This document shows positions 15,629 to 25,109 of a stretch of 64,000 nt of DNA, one piece after another. The position numbers were made by a program, and so were the translations under genes. Origin of the DNA: an uncultured Prevotellaceae bacterium (GTDB lineage: Bacteria > Bacteroidota > Bacteroidia > Bacteroidales > Bacteroidaceae); assembly GCA_900318915.1 (NCBI GenBank), contig ONMI01000001.1, positions 1 through 64,000 of the forward strand. Direction: 5' to 3'. How positions within the stretch are numbered: the first letter of the stretch is position 1; the number at the start of each line of letters is the position of its first letter. The notes beneath the pieces are model-generated. The model had not been told where the DNA came from, made no database searches, and saw only the letters and a list, made by a program, of their open reading frames with translations.

Positions 15629-16732
15629 ATGACTACACTTTATCCCAAACTTATCACCGACGCCCTGGCTACCGTCATCTATCCCGGAACAAAGAAAAAC
15701 CTCGTGGAGAGCGGCATGGTCGACGACAATCTCCGCATCGACGGCATGAAAGTGTCGTTCTCGCTCATATTCAAACGCGATACCGACCCCTTCCTCAAAT
15801 CCACGCTGAAAGCGGCCGAGGCCGCCATCCACTATCATGTGGACAAGGATGTGGAGGTGACCATCACTCCCGTTTTTGAGTCGAAACCGCGTCCTGAAGT
15901 AGGAAAAATGCTTCCCGGTGTGAAGAACATCGTGGCCGTGAGCTCCGGCAAAGGTGGTGTGGGCAAGAGCACCGTGGCGGTGAACCTGGCCGTGGCGCTG
16001 GCCCGTCTGGGTTACCGTGTGGGACTGCTCGACACCGACATTTTCGGTCCCTCGCTGCCCAAGATGTTCGGTATGGAGGGAGAGAAGGTTTACTCCGTAG
16101 AGGTCGACGGCCGCCAGCTCATAGAGCCTGTTGAGAAATTTGGCGTGAAGATGCTGAGCATCGGTTTCTTCGTCCATCCCGACACGGCCATGCTGTGGCG
16201 CGGCGGTATGGCATCCAACGCCCTGAAGCAGTTGATAGCCGACTCCGATTGGGGCGAGCTCGACTATTTCATTCTCGACACGCCTCCCGGCACGAGCGAC
16301 ATCCATCTCACCCTGTTGCAGTCGCTGGCCATCACGGGTGCTGTCATAGTGAGTACCCCTCAGAAGGTGGCTTTGGCTGATGCGCGCAAGGGTATCGATA
16401 TGTATCAGAACGACAAGGTGAATGTGCCCATCCTCGGACTGGTGGAGAACATGGCTTGGTTCACGCCTGCCGAACTGCCAGAGAACAAGTATTACATCTT
16501 CGGCCGTGAGGGCTGCAAGCAGTTGGCGCAGGAGCTCGGCATACCTTTGCTGGCTCAGATACCGGTGGTGCAGAGCATCTGTGAGAGTGGCGATGAGGGA
16601 GCCCCTGTGGCTCTGAGCGACTCCATTACCGGTCTTGCCTTCATCAATCTGGCCCAAAGTGTGGTGACGGTGGTGAACCGCCGCAACCGTGAGCAGGCGC
16701 CCACCCAGATTGTCGGGGTTACCAAAAAATAA
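15629..16732 (+). CDS. Mrp/ApbC/Nbp35-family iron-sulfur carrier ATPase
   Basis: ATG 15629 follows a -7 element and gives 367 aa; the open frame extends upstream only through the preceding genes. An N-terminal domain of about 90 aa (DUF59-like) precedes the deviant Walker A motif GKGGVGKS (about 107-114), the ILDTPPGTSD Walker B region and a VENMAWFTPAELPENKYYIFG segment. The protein binds ATP and delivers Fe-S clusters to target proteins. The CxxC pair found in many Mrp proteins is replaced by the FTPAELPEN segment, as I recall for Bacteroidetes homologues; one Cys follows nearby (REGCKQL). A desulfurase-like gene lies just upstream. Confidence 0.9.
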   Translation: MTTLYPKLITDALATVIYPGTKKNLVESGMVDDNLRIDGMKVSFSLIFKRDTDPFLKSTLKAAEAAIHYHVDKDVEVTITPVFESKPRPEVGKMLPGVKNIVAVSSGKGGVGKSTVAVNLAVALARLGYRVGLLDTDIFGPSLPKMFGMEGEKVYSVEVDGRQLIEPVEKFGVKMLSIGFFVHPDTAMLWRGGMASNALKQLIADSDWGELDYFILDTPPGTSDIHLTLLQSLAITGAVIVSTPQKVALADARKGIDMYQNDKVNVPILGLVENMAWFTPAELPENKYYIFGREGCKQLAQELGIPLLAQIPVVQSICESGDEGAPVALSDSITGLAFINLAQSVVTVVNRRNREQAPTQIVGVTKK

Positions 16733-16857
16733 GCGTTTTCGGTATCTTCCTCTACAACAAGGATTAAGACTCACCGTTGTTCCTGCCGTTATTATTGCCA
16801 TTGACGGTGATGGCAAAAAGCAAAGGTCTTAGAAACCGCAAGGTCACACTGCCAAAA

Positions 16858-16894
16858 CAGCCGTCTTCTGCGCAAAATGTGCGGAAGACGGCTG
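16858..16894. terminator. Hairpin downstream of mrp, probable terminator
   Basis: CAGCCGTCTTC at 16858-16868 pairs with GAAGACGGCTG at 16884-16894 (11 bp, extra pairing inside). There is no rightward T-run; instead a promoter element follows at once. On the left strand the hairpin is followed by TGTTTTGG. Confidence 0.5.
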
Positions 16895-16900
16895 GCATCT

Positions 16901-16908
16901 TACTTTTG
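16901..16908 (+). promoter_or_regulatory. Candidate -7 element for the DUF4251-like gene
   Basis: TACTTTTG matches TAnnTTTG, 6 bp after the hairpin of the previous unit. The leader before ATG 16955 would be about 40 nt. Confidence 0.5.
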
Positions 16909-16954
16909 TGTATCTTTACCCCCATAAAAGTAGTAATCTCTTATACGGAAGCTT

Positions 16955-17452
16955 ATGAAAAAGACTGCCTTTTTACTTTTGATAGTGGCACTCCTCTCTG
17001 CCTGTGCCGTTTCGGAACAGACCAAGATGGAGAGGGCCGCCAGAAAGGAATTGTTGGCCAAACAGGTGAGAGAGGGTATCGAAAACCGCCATTTCACCGT
17101 CGACGTGCGCATGGCGCACCCGCTCAGGGGACGTCCGCTACAGCTCTCCTCACCCTATGACCTGGAGGTGAAGGGCGACACCATCGTGTCCTACCTGCCT
17201 TACTTCGGACGCGCCTACTATGTGCCGTATGGTGGAGGAAAAGGGCTAAACTTCGTGGGCAAAATCACCTCCTACGAAGTGGCGCAGGGACGCAAGGGCG
17301 AATACCTCATCTCCATGGGCGTGGACAATGAGGAGGACAACTTGCTCTATCTCGTGACGCTCTTCGAAAGCGGCAGCGCCACCGTCGACGTGGCATCGAA
17401 AAACAGAGACCGTATCTACTTCACCGGTGACTTCAATCCTGATGCCAAATGA
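16955..17452 (+). CDS. DUF4251-like lipoprotein
   Basis: The 165-aa protein begins with a lipoprotein signal (LLLIVALLSAC, Cys at about 17). The mature part, with YDLEVKGDTIVSYLPYFGRAYYVPYGGG and a later KNRDRIYFTGDF segment, resembles DUF4251, a Bacteroidetes-restricted lipoprotein family of unknown function. It overlaps the next gene by 4 nt (ATGA). No enzymatic residues can be pointed out. Confidence 0.75.
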   Translation: MKKTAFLLLIVALLSACAVSEQTKMERAARKELLAKQVREGIENRHFTVDVRMAHPLRGRPLQLSSPYDLEVKGDTIVSYLPYFGRAYYVPYGGGKGLNFVGKITSYEVAQGRKGEYLISMGVDNEEDNLLYLVTLFESGSATVDVASKNRDRIYFTGDFNPDAK

Positions 17453-18600
17453 AAAAATTGTTCTTGATGGCCCTCATGGCCTGTCTGCTGCTGCCGGCGC
17501 TCTGTCGGGCTGATGGCAGCGATGCACGGCCCATGCGCTATAAAATGGATTATGTGTCGGGTGCTTATCTCCGGAAGAGCGGCTCCACCCTGCATTTTGT
17601 GACTGCCGACCTGGAATGGCCGGCATGGATCAATGCCGGACGGCCGCAGACTCTGATGAATCATCTGGCGGCCAAACTGTTCGGTAACACCGATTACGCT
17701 GTGGCCGACGGATTCGACAGGTATCTCGACAGCCTGGGCGAACCGCTTGAGGCAGTGCCCGACGATGACGCCGGTCTGAACAAGGTCTATCACTCATTGG
17801 AACTCAAGCTCGTAGAGTATTCCACCGCACGGTATATCTCCTTCCGTATCATGGCGACCGAACGGAATGCCAAGAGTCATCAGGTGAGGTCGATGGTGCA
17901 CCATATCTTTACCTACGATATCGTCAACGACAAAATCCTCGGCACAACCGACTTGCTGAGGAAGATATGTTTTGAGGGAAATGTGGCCTACTATGATTTC
18001 ATGAATCTGGTGCGACTGCAAACTCCCTCTGAATACTGGGAGGATGAGCGATTCTATACCATGAAATTCCCGCAGGAATTCTGCCTGATGAACGACGGAC
18101 TGGTTTGCGACCTCGGCTTCACCTCCTACGACAGTCCCGCCAATCTGCTTGTCTTCATCCCTTATAAAGAGGCTTACGACTATTACACCAAGGCGCTGAA
18201 AAAACTGCTCCAGGCGGAGGCGCGGCTGAACCCCGTAGGGCCGGTGTCGACCCAAGAGTCGGCCGGTGAAGCCGTGGACACGACGAAGGTATACAATGTG
18301 GCGGAGGAGAATCCTGTCTTTCAGGGAGGGCAGGACGAAATGATAAAGTTCATGACCGATAACCTGCGCTTCCCGCCTATCGAGGAGATGCTGGAGATAA
18401 AAGGTAGGGTGGTGGCGCAGTTTGTCGTGGAGCGCGATGGAACCGTCTCTACCGTCTCGGTGGTGGGACCGGCATCGCCGGGCTTCGACCGCGAGGTGGT
18501 CAGAGTGGTGAAAATGATGCCGCGGTGGACTCCCGGTAAGATAGGCGGACAGAGCGTGAGGACGCGCATGTCGCTGCCCATAACATGGAAACCGCAATAA
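17449..18600 (+). CDS. Exported protein with C-terminal TonB-like domain
   Basis: The 383-aa protein has a signal peptide (about 1-21, cleavage after LCRA). The middle region (about 30-260) resembles DUF3298-type exported proteins (FMNLVRLQTPSEYW, LLVFIPYKEAYDYY). The last 90 residues form a TonB C-terminal domain (IKGRVVAQFVVERDGTVSTV, then VVRVVKMMPRWTPGKIGGQ). There is no membrane anchor or proline-rich linker beyond the signal peptide, so it is probably not a TonB energy transducer; such free domains are common in Bacteroidetes and their role is unclear. It is translationally coupled to the DUF4251-like gene. Confidence 0.75.
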   Translation: MKKLFLMALMACLLLPALCRADGSDARPMRYKMDYVSGAYLRKSGSTLHFVTADLEWPAWINAGRPQTLMNHLAAKLFGNTDYAVADGFDRYLDSLGEPLEAVPDDDAGLNKVYHSLELKLVEYSTARYISFRIMATERNAKSHQVRSMVHHIFTYDIVNDKILGTTDLLRKICFEGNVAYYDFMNLVRLQTPSEYWEDERFYTMKFPQEFCLMNDGLVCDLGFTSYDSPANLLVFIPYKEAYDYYTKALKKLLQAEARLNPVGPVSTQESAGEAVDTTKVYNVAEENPVFQGGQDEMIKFMTDNLRFPPIEEMLEIKGRVVAQFVVERDGTVSTVSVVGPASPGFDREVVRVVKMMPRWTPGKIGGQSVRTRMSLPITWKPQ

Positions 18601-18609
18601 AATGTTGTG

Positions 18610-19647
18610 ATGGATATGGTTTATATAAGACGAAACAACAAAGACTATGGGCCGTACGAAGATACGGTGCTCATGGACTATGTGAACAGAGGGGTGGTGG
18701 TGAAGCAAGACATACTGCACGACCCCATCAGCGGCCATGACACCACGGTGGCGGCCTACATCCGACAGAAGGGGCTGCACTGCAGGGTGCAGCATGCCGG
18801 CAGTATCGCCTCGCAGCTGCATAAAATAGGCGGCGAACTCATACTGCCTAAGGAGAGCATGACCGACCGCAAGTGGCTGTCCGACAAGAAGATGCTCATG
18901 CTGGCTATCGTAGGTCTGGCACCTTCGCTACTACTTGTGCTGCCGCTGGGCGAGGTTGGGGTATTCTATTTCATCGCCCTCTACTTCTCTTTCATCTGGG
19001 GGCTCTTCTTCTATTATCTTTTCAAGACACCGCAAGTCACACTCAAGGCCACAGTCAATGTGTTCTTCCTCACACAGCTGTTCGTCTTCGTGGTGTGGGG
19101 CATATTCGGACTGGTGCGCTTCAATCCTTTCTATGCCCTGCTGGAGTCGCCTTTCCCGCTCGACCTCATCGGCTTCGTGCTGGGCGTGGGACTCATGGAG
19201 GAATCGGCCAAGATTGTGCCGCTGCTCTTCCTGCGCAACAAGGCCAAAGAGCCGCTCCTGCCGCGCACACTGGTGTATTACGGTCTCATGTCGGGCATCG
19301 CCTTCGGTGTGTTCGAGGGGGTGCAGTATCAGCTCACCGTCAATGCCGAACTGGGCTATACCGAGGCCTTCTACCTGAATATAGCCCGGCTCACCAGCCT
19401 GCCGTTCCTGCATGCCATCTGGTGCGGCATAGCCGGCTACTTCATTGCTTTTGCCAGCCTCTATCCCAAATACCGCCGCTCGCTCTATTTCCTGGCGGTG
19501 GCCGTGCCGGCCACGTTGCATGGCCTCTACGACACCTTTTGCAACAATTTCGTCATCTTGGCGCTGGTGGTGTCGTTCGTGGGGGTGTTCCTGCTTATGG
19601 CCTACCTGGAGAAGAGGGTCGACTATCAGTCGCGCCTGCGCTCCTGA
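18610..19647 (+). CDS. GYF-domain / PrsW-family intramembrane protease fusion
   Basis: ATG 18610 is preferred over the adjacent GTG 18607; it gives 345 aa. The N-terminal 60 residues look like a GYF_2 domain (VYIRRNNKDYGPYEDTVLMDY), a likely peptide-binding module. After a linker come about eight hydrophobic segments with the PrsW/CPBP-type motifs EESAKIVP, FGVFEGVQY and HAIWCGIAGYF, whose Glu and His residues form the presumed metalloprotease site in the membrane. PrsW in Bacillus cleaves an anti-sigma factor. No anti-sigma/sigma pair is visible nearby. It starts 9 nt after the TonB-C gene. Confidence 0.8.
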   Translation: MDMVYIRRNNKDYGPYEDTVLMDYVNRGVVVKQDILHDPISGHDTTVAAYIRQKGLHCRVQHAGSIASQLHKIGGELILPKESMTDRKWLSDKKMLMLAIVGLAPSLLLVLPLGEVGVFYFIALYFSFIWGLFFYYLFKTPQVTLKATVNVFFLTQLFVFVVWGIFGLVRFNPFYALLESPFPLDLIGFVLGVGLMEESAKIVPLLFLRNKAKEPLLPRTLVYYGLMSGIAFGVFEGVQYQLTVNAELGYTEAFYLNIARLTSLPFLHAIWCGIAGYFIAFASLYPKYRRSLYFLAVAVPATLHGLYDTFCNNFVILALVVSFVGVFLLMAYLEKRVDYQSRLRS

Positions 19648-19668
19648 TGCTTAGACGTATATACAGCA

Positions 19669-19710
19669 AAGAGGAGGATTTGCAGCCGTCCGCAGGCAAA
19701 TCCTCCTCTT
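19669..19710. terminator. Bidirectional terminator between convergent units
   Basis: A 15-bp perfect inverted repeat (19669-19683, 19696-19710) with a 12-nt loop lies between the rightward PrsW gene and the end of the leftward tpiA/folE/exoIII unit. The flanking T content is moderate. Confidence 0.8.
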
Positions 19711-19740
19711 GTTGTATGGTCGGGATGTCAGGCCATGTGA

Positions 19741-20121
19741 TTACATGGCCCAGCCATATTTCTTGATGATGTCGGAATATTTCGAACCAAACTGCTGCGG
19801 GGTGATGACCTCGCCCTTCTCGTTGTAGAAGACGCCTTCTTTCGGGTTTCCGTTCTTGTCCATCTCCACCTCAAAAGCTTTGGTGCCGTTGGCGTGGAGA
19901 ATTTTCACACGCACCAGCTGGCCGCTGTCGGTCTCTTGGCAGAAACGGTGCTCCTCGTCCCAGATTTCACCGGTCAGGGGCATGTCGGTGCTGTCGGTGG
20001 CCAGTGATGAGGTGGTGTCGGTGCTCTCCGTAATGTTCACGTCGTTGATCTTGTATTCTTTCTTGCACGAGGCAAAAACCAGGAGCAGCGCTCCTATGAT
20101 GACTAATCCGGTCTTTCTCAT
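19741..20121 (-). CDS. Small lipoprotein of unknown function
   Basis: The 126-aa protein has a lipobox (LLLVFASC, Cys at about 19) followed by KKEYK and a Ser/Thr/Asp-rich linker (about 25-50). The C-terminal part contains MDKNGNPKEGVFYNEKGE, reminiscent of MORN-like toxin/antitoxin-type repeats but too short to assign. It is the last gene of the leftward unit, 39 bp after the exonuclease III gene. Confidence 0.65.
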   Translation of the reverse strand: MRKTGLVIIGALLLVFASCKKEYKINDVNITESTDTTSSLATDSTDMPLTGEIWDEEHRFCQETDSGQLVRVKILHANGTKAFEVEMDKNGNPKEGVFYNEKGEVITPQQFGSKYSDIIKKYGWAM

Positions 20122-20160
20122 GTCTGTTTGTTGTTTAGCGGATGATATTTTTATTGACGT

Positions 20161-20910
20161 TCATTCTAAAACCAGTTCCACGGGGCAGTGGTCGGAACCC
20201 ATAATCTCGTTGTGAATCTCGGCCGCACGGACGCGGTCGGTCAGCCGGTCGGACACCAGAAAATAGTCGATGCGCCAGCCGGCGTTCTTCTCGCGGGCCT
20301 TGAAGCGGTACGACCACCACGAGTATTTTATCTCGTCGGGATGCAGAAGGCGGAAGGTGTCGGTGAAGCCCGATGCCAATAGATGGCTGAACTTGGCGCG
20401 CTCCTCGTCGGTGAAACCGGCATTGCGGCGGTTGGTCTTCGGGTTCTTCAGGTCTATCTCCTGGTGGGCCACATTCATGTCGCCGCACACCACCACGGGC
20501 TTCTTGGCGTCGAGGGCCTGCAGAAAGGTCAGGAAGGCGTCTTCCCACTCCATGCGGTAGTCGAGGCGGCGCAGACCGTCCTGCGAGTTGGGGGTGTAGA
20601 CGGTCACGAGGTAGAAGTCGGCCATCTCGAGGGTAATCACGCGGCCCTCATGGTCGTGCTCGTCCACGCCGATGCCATAGCTCACAGAGAGAGGGGTATG
20701 GCGTGTGTAGACGGCGGTGCCCGAATAGCCTTTCTTCTCGGCGTAGTTCCAGTAGGAGGTGTAGCCTTCTACCTGCAGGTCGAGCTGTCCTTCTTGCATC
20801 TTTGTCTCCTGCAGGCAGAAGAAGTCGGCGTCCAGTTGGCCGAACGATTCCTCAAAGCCTTTGCCCGCACAAGCGCGCAGACCGTTCACATTCCAGGATA
20901 TCAGTTTCAT
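20161..20910 (-). CDS. xth: Exodeoxyribonuclease III (AP endonuclease)
   Basis: Cuts DNA 5' to abasic sites and acts as a 3'-5' exonuclease in base-excision repair. The 249-aa protein carries the EEP-superfamily motifs in order: ISWNVNGLRA, LQETKM (metal Glu), VVCGDMNVAH (catalytic Asp-x-Asn), WRIDYFLVS and MGSDHCPV (catalytic Asp-His). The form is closer to ExoA of Gram-positives than to E. coli XthA. It lies 27 bp after the preceding lipoprotein gene. Confidence 0.95.
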   Translation of the reverse strand: MKLISWNVNGLRACAGKGFEESFGQLDADFFCLQETKMQEGQLDLQVEGYTSYWNYAEKKGYSGTAVYTRHTPLSVSYGIGVDEHDHEGRVITLEMADFYLVTVYTPNSQDGLRRLDYRMEWEDAFLTFLQALDAKKPVVVCGDMNVAHQEIDLKNPKTNRRNAGFTDEERAKFSHLLASGFTDTFRLLHPDEIKYSWWSYRFKAREKNAGWRIDYFLVSDRLTDRVRAAEIHNEIMGSDHCPVELVLE

Positions 20911-20937
20911 GGGCGGTGTCTCTTGGGCGTTGGGTGG

Positions 20938-21588
20938 TTATTTGGTGCCTCCCAGCAGGAAGATGCCGTTGCAGGTATAGGCGGTATAGTCGATGGAGAT
21001 GTCCTTCACGAGCAAATAGGCGCTGATCTTGGGCTGGCTGAATGCGCCCGAGGTGTAGACCACCACCTGCTGTCCATAGCTGTTGTAGGCGTTCATGCTG
21101 GTGGCATAGTTCAACATCACCTGATGGGTCTTTCCCTCCAGTTCTACCTGGAAGGAGAGGCTGTTCTCTTTCGGCACCATCATGAAGGTGTAGTAACCGC
21201 CGTCTTTATTGATGTTCCAGAAGGGGTGCAGCACGGCGTTGAAATGCTGGTCGGGAGCGGCTTTCAGCACGGCTTTGGCGGTACTGTGAGATACGCTGTT
21301 GGCCAGACAGCTCACCGGGAAGGCGGGTATGCTCAGCACCGAGTCGGCGGCTGTCACATACCAGGTCGTAGCCACACTGTCCATGGCATGGGTGGTGTCG
21401 TTGTCGAAATACACGTGTCCGTTGTAGAAGCCCTCCATGGCGTTGATTTGCTGGGTCTTCTCTGCCGGAGTCAGCACTGCGGTCACTTCGTCGTCGTCAT
21501 CATCGCTAAGACAGGAGGTGAGGGCGAAAGTGGCGATGGCCATGCAAAGCAGGCACATCATCATGGTTCTCAATTCTTTCATATACAT
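20938..21588 (-). CDS. DUF4840-like lipoprotein
   Basis: The 216-aa protein has a lipoprotein signal (IATFALTSC) followed by an acidic SDDDDDE run typical of surface-exposed or outer-membrane Bacteroidetes lipoproteins. The mature domain (about 40-216, INAMEGFYNGHVYFDN early, SAYLLVKDISIDYTAY late) resembles DUF4840; function unknown. ATG 21588 is used; ATG 21582 is a near alternative. It lies 69 bp after folE with no terminator between. Confidence 0.65.
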   Translation of the reverse strand: MYMKELRTMMMCLLCMAIATFALTSCLSDDDDDEVTAVLTPAEKTQQINAMEGFYNGHVYFDNDTTHAMDSVATTWYVTAADSVLSIPAFPVSCLANSVSHSTAKAVLKAAPDQHFNAVLHPFWNINKDGGYYTFMMVPKENSLSFQVELEGKTHQVMLNYATSMNAYNSYGQQVVVYTSGAFSQPKISAYLLVKDISIDYTAYTCNGIFLLGGTK

Positions 21589-21657
21589 TGTTTGATTTTA
21601 TCTTCACTATAAACGCATTTTCCCTGTCTTTCTTGCATTCGGGGCCGTGAAAAAATC

Positions 21658-22239
21658 TTACTCGCCGCGGAGCAGGTTCATAAACTCCTGGCGGGTCTTA
21701 GCCTGGTTGAAGGCACCGCTGAAGTCGCTCGTCGTGGTCACGGCGTTGATTTTTTCCACACCGCGCATCTGCATGCACATGTGGCGGGCCTCAATCACCA
21801 CCATCACGCCGAGCGGATGGAGTGTGTCCTGAATGCAGTCCTTGATCTGCTGCGTGAGCCGCTCCTGCACCTGAAGGCGGTGGCTGAATATGTCTACCAC
21901 ACGGGCTATCTTGCTCAGGCCGGTGATGTAGCCATTGGGAATATAGGCCACATGGGCCTTGCCGTAGAACGGCAGCATGTGGTGCTCGCAAAGCGAGAAG
22001 AAGTCGATATCCTTCACGATCACCATCTGGTTGTAGCTCTCCTCGAAAAGGGCGTCGGTGAGCACTTTGTGGGCATCCTGCGTGTAGCCGCGCGTCAGTA
22101 TCTGCATGGCCTTGGCCACACGCATGGGGGTCTTCTGAAGACCCTCCCGCTGGGGGTCTTCGCCCAGCAGATTCAGTATGTTATAATAATTAGTCGCAAG
22201 GGCGTCGAGACCCTCGCGGAATTCTGTCTCTGGATTCAT
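21658..22239 (-). CDS. folE: GTP cyclohydrolase I
   Basis: Converts GTP to dihydroneopterin triphosphate, the first step of folate synthesis. The 193-aa enzyme shows [20 protein letters not shown] (zinc Cys and His), [21 protein letters not shown], and CMQMRGVEK with a second zinc Cys. Length is normal for the core enzyme. It starts 9 bp after the SPOR gene in the tpiA cluster. The downstream folate enzymes folA/thyA are elsewhere in the window, in a different operon. Confidence 0.96.
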   Translation of the reverse strand: MNPETEFREGLDALATNYYNILNLLGEDPQREGLQKTPMRVAKAMQILTRGYTQDAHKVLTDALFEESYNQMVIVKDIDFFSLCEHHMLPFYGKAHVAYIPNGYITGLSKIARVVDIFSHRLQVQERLTQQIKDCIQDTLHPLGVMVVIEARHMCMQMRGVEKINAVTTTSDFSGAFNQAKTRQEFMNLLRGE

Positions 22240-22248
22240 CTCGTTTAG

Positions 22249-23013
22249 TTATTTGTAGGTACGGGTGATGAGCGAGGCTTTCACCACACAGGCACTGCGG
22301 TAGCCCAACTTCTTGAGCTTCTTTACAAGAGCGGTGGCTTCGTCCTGCTTCTTGAAATTGCCGATGCGGCAGGCCCAACGGGGTGAGTAGAAGTGCACAT
22401 AGACGGGCAGGGTGGGCATCTGCGATTTCATCTCCTGACCTACCTGCTCGGCCTTCATCTTGTCCTCGCGGGTGTTGCCGCCCGACCATACCTGCACCAT
22501 GTAGCCGTCGATGCGGCGGCCGCCGCGCATCACTTTCTTCACCGAGCCGCGGCTCGACGTGGTGGCGGTAGATGAGTATTCGTCACGCTGCTTGAGGGCC
22601 TCGCGGCGGGCTTCCTCTTTCAACTTCTCGTCTTCACGGCGCTGGCGGGCGCGCTCGCGCTCACGCTCGGCTCTGGCACTGGCCTCGTCGGTCTGCGTGC
22701 TGGAGGTGCGGCTGGTGGAGCTGCTGGTCTGACTGCTCTCGCGCGAGGCGGGATGGCTCTCTGTGCGGCTGGAGGACGACTGCGACTGGCTGGAAGAACT
22801 TGGCTTGGCCTCGCTCTTGGGTGTGGCGCTGCTCTCTTTCTGCTTGTTCTTGCCGTTTACCAGATTGCTGATGTCGTCGCTCTGCTTCACCGAGACCGAT
22901 CCCTGTCCTTGTCCCTGGTTCTCTTTCTGCAGGTGATCCAGAAACGACTGCGCGCTCATGGGCACCGCGCAGAAGAGGGCCAGAGACAAGGCAATGATTG
23001 TTCTTCTCATCAT
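22249..23013 (-). CDS. Exported SPOR-domain protein
   Basis: The 254-aa protein has a signal peptide (about 1-21, VPMSA/Q), a Gln/Ser/Thr-rich low-complexity linker (about 30-110), a highly charged Arg/Glu helix (about 112-145), and a C-terminal SPOR domain (about 168-248, YMVQVWSGGN through GYRSACVVKA). SPOR domains bind denuded septal peptidoglycan, so the protein probably acts in the envelope at or near division sites. It lies between tpiA and folE, 27 bp after tpiA. Confidence 0.8.
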   Translation of the reverse strand: MMRRTIIALSLALFCAVPMSAQSFLDHLQKENQGQGQGSVSVKQSDDISNLVNGKNKQKESSATPKSEAKPSSSSQSQSSSSRTESHPASRESSQTSSSTSRTSSTQTDEASARAERERERARQRREDEKLKEEARREALKQRDEYSSTATTSSRGSVKKVMRGGRRIDGYMVQVWSGGNTREDKMKAEQVGQEMKSQMPTLPVYVHFYSPRWACRIGNFKKQDEATALVKKLKKLGYRSACVVKASLITRTYK

Positions 23014-23040
23014 AGGGATGGTTTTGGATGTTTTCTTGAC

Positions 23041-23799
23041 TTATTTCCAGGCGTCGATGATGCCCTTGAAGTCGGCTGCTTTCAGCGAGGCACCGCCGAT
23101 GAGGCCACCGTCGATGTCGGGCTTGGCAAAGAGCTCCTTGGCGTTGCTGGGCTTGCAGCTGCCGCCGTAGAGAATGGTGGTGTCGTCGGCTACCTGGGCA
23201 CCGAACTTCTCGCACACGATGCTGCGTATGTAGGCGTGTATCTCCTCGGCCTGCTCGGCAGTGGCGGTCTTGCCGGTACCGATGGCCCAGATGGGCTCGT
23301 AGGCGATGATGATGTGGCTGAACTCCTCGGCGGTCAGGTTGAACACGCTGCCCTCGAGCTCGGCTTTCACCACCTCGTTCTGGATGCCCTGCTCACGCTC
23401 TTCCAGGCTCTCGCCGATGCAGAAGATTACCTCCAGGCCGTTGGCCAGGGCCAGCTGCACCTTCTCTCTCAGGATGGCGGGAGTCTCGGCATAGTAACCG
23501 CGGCGCTCCGAGTGGCCCAGGATCACATACTGTGCTCCGGTGCTCTTCACCATCTCGGCCGACACCTCACCGGTGTAGGCGCCTTTGGCCTTGTCGGCGC
23601 AGTTCTCGGCACCAAGACCTATCACGGTCTGGTCGAGGAACTGGGCGATGCTGGCCAGGTGAATGAAGGGGGTGCAGATTACCACGCCGCAGTTGGGCTT
23701 GTCGGCCTTCAGGTTGTCGTTCAGTTCTTTTGCCAGGGCGATGCCCTCTTGCAGGTTCATGTTCATTTTCCAGTTGCCTGCTACAATTTTCTTTCTCAT
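23041..23799 (-). CDS. tpiA: Triosephosphate isomerase
   Basis: Interconverts dihydroxyacetone phosphate and glyceraldehyde 3-phosphate in glycolysis. The 252-aa TIM-barrel protein shows VAGNWKMNM (substrate Lys), [14 protein letters not shown] (catalytic His), [16 protein letters not shown] (catalytic Glu and loop 6) and the phosphate-binding [10 protein letters not shown] and GGLIGGASL segments. It overlaps the preceding DoxX-like gene by 4 nt. Confidence 0.97.
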   Translation of the reverse strand: MRKKIVAGNWKMNMNLQEGIALAKELNDNLKADKPNCGVVICTPFIHLASIAQFLDQTVIGLGAENCADKAKGAYTGEVSAEMVKSTGAQYVILGHSERRGYYAETPAILREKVQLALANGLEVIFCIGESLEEREQGIQNEVVKAELEGSVFNLTAEEFSHIIIAYEPIWAIGTGKTATAEQAEEIHAYIRSIVCEKFGAQVADDTTILYGGSCKPSNAKELFAKPDIDGGLIGGASLKAADFKGIIDAWK

Positions 23800-25109
23800 T
23801 TGTTTGATGTTTTATGTTTGGTTGTTTTGGGTGTTTTCTTCTTTCGCAGCCATTGGGTCCACGCCCAGGTCCTGTCGGCCAGCGTAAGCAGCAACAGCGG
23901 GAGGGCGAACCACAGCAGGATGGTTACTATCTTGCGGGCTGCCGTGTCCTGCGCCATGCGGCCCAGCGCCATCTGCTCCAGCGGAAGGGTGGTCTGCCCT
24001 TGCTCTATCACGGGCAGCCGGTTGTGGCTCCACTTGTTGAGCACCACACCGCCCTTGAGCAGCAGCAGGCCGGGGTTGCTGCGGATGATGGTCTTCAGCG
24101 TCGTCTCGTCGGTCATGCAGAAGGGATACTCGGCTCCCGTCAGGTCGCGCCAGCGCTCTATGGCGTCGTCGCCGCTCGCCGTGAGGCAGTAGAAAGGATA
24201 GCCGTGCTCCCGGGCATACTCATACAGCTGGTCTATCTCGCCGAAGTTGGTGTCGCTGGCCTTGGCCAGGTTGGGGGCGATGAGCAGGAAAGTATAGCCG
24301 GGGTCGTGAAGCACGCTGTCGGTGATGTCGTCGCCGGTCTCCCGCACCTCTATCGAGAAGTCGTGGATGGGGGGCTCATAGCCCTCGGCCACCTGCACCG
24401 TGCGGCTGTCTATGAAAGTCCAAGTGGAGTCGGGGTAGTTGTCGAGGGTGAACTCTTTCTGCTCGCCGTCTTTCTCCAGGATAAACGTGGTCTCAAACTG
24501 GGGCGGCTGCTCGCCCTCGGGCACGGTCATGCCGGCAGGTATGTCGGCACCGATGTGGTAGGGACGGAAGTCGAACAGCGGCAGGAAGTAGAGGCACCAG
24601 AGGCTGATGGCGAGGATGAACAGAATGGCGTAGTTCACCACAATCCACTGGTTGCTCTTCGAGATGAAACGCACCATCTGCAGAGGCCAGCGGGCCACCA
24701 CACTGATGCATGCCAGCAGCACCACGTTCTTCAGCAGGCTCTCCTTGCCGGTCATGGGCAGGGCGTTGCCGAAGCAGCCGCAGTCCTTCACCGGCTCCCA
24801 GAAGGCTATCCACACCGTGACAAGCGTCATCAGCACCATGAAGCAAAGCGCCACCCGCGAGGTGAGCCGGCGGTGGATGGCAAAGAGCAGCAGCAGGCCC
24901 AGGGTGAACTCTATCGCCGACAGACCTACTGATGTCGCCAGCGTGAGCCAGTCGGGCACCAGACCGCCCAAATGCAATGCGGTGGCGTAGTCTTGCAGCT
25001 TGTATTGGGTGCCCAGCGGGTCGATGGCTTTCACAAATCCGGAGAGAATGAAAGTCAGCGCCGTCACCAGCCGGCACACATTCACCAATATGTATTTGCC
25101 TTTATTCAC
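23796..25109 (-). CDS. DoxX/MauE-like membrane protein with C-terminal thioredoxin-like region
   Basis: The 437-aa protein starts with four membrane helices of the DoxX/MauE type (about 5-145), with the redox-type Cys pair in DCGCFGNAL after helix 3, then a further helix (about 155-178), a periplasmic region (about 180-380) with a thioredoxin-like end ([33 protein letters not shown]) and a last helix (about 395-415). This matches the Bacteroides BT_3928-type protein always seen next to tpiA. A role in envelope thiol/disulfide exchange is plausible, but the second half lacks a CxxC pair. It overlaps DUF1599 by 8 nt and tpiA by 4 nt. Confidence 0.8.
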   Translation of the reverse strand: MNKGKYILVNVCRLVTALTFILSGFVKAIDPLGTQYKLQDYATALHLGGLVPDWLTLATSVGLSAIEFTLGLLLLFAIHRRLTSRVALCFMVLMTLVTVWIAFWEPVKDCGCFGNALPMTGKESLLKNVVLLACISVVARWPLQMVRFISKSNQWIVVNYAILFILAISLWCLYFLPLFDFRPYHIGADIPAGMTVPEGEQPPQFETTFILEKDGEQKEFTLDNYPDSTWTFIDSRTVQVAEGYEPPIHDFSIEVRETGDDITDSVLHDPGYTFLLIAPNLAKASDTNFGEIDQLYEYAREHGYPFYCLTASGDDAIERWRDLTGAEYPFCMTDETTLKTIIRSNPGLLLLKGGVVLNKWSHNRLPVIEQGQTTLPLEQMALGRMAQDTAARKIVTILLWFALPLLLLTLADRTWAWTQWLRKKKTPKTTKHKTSNK

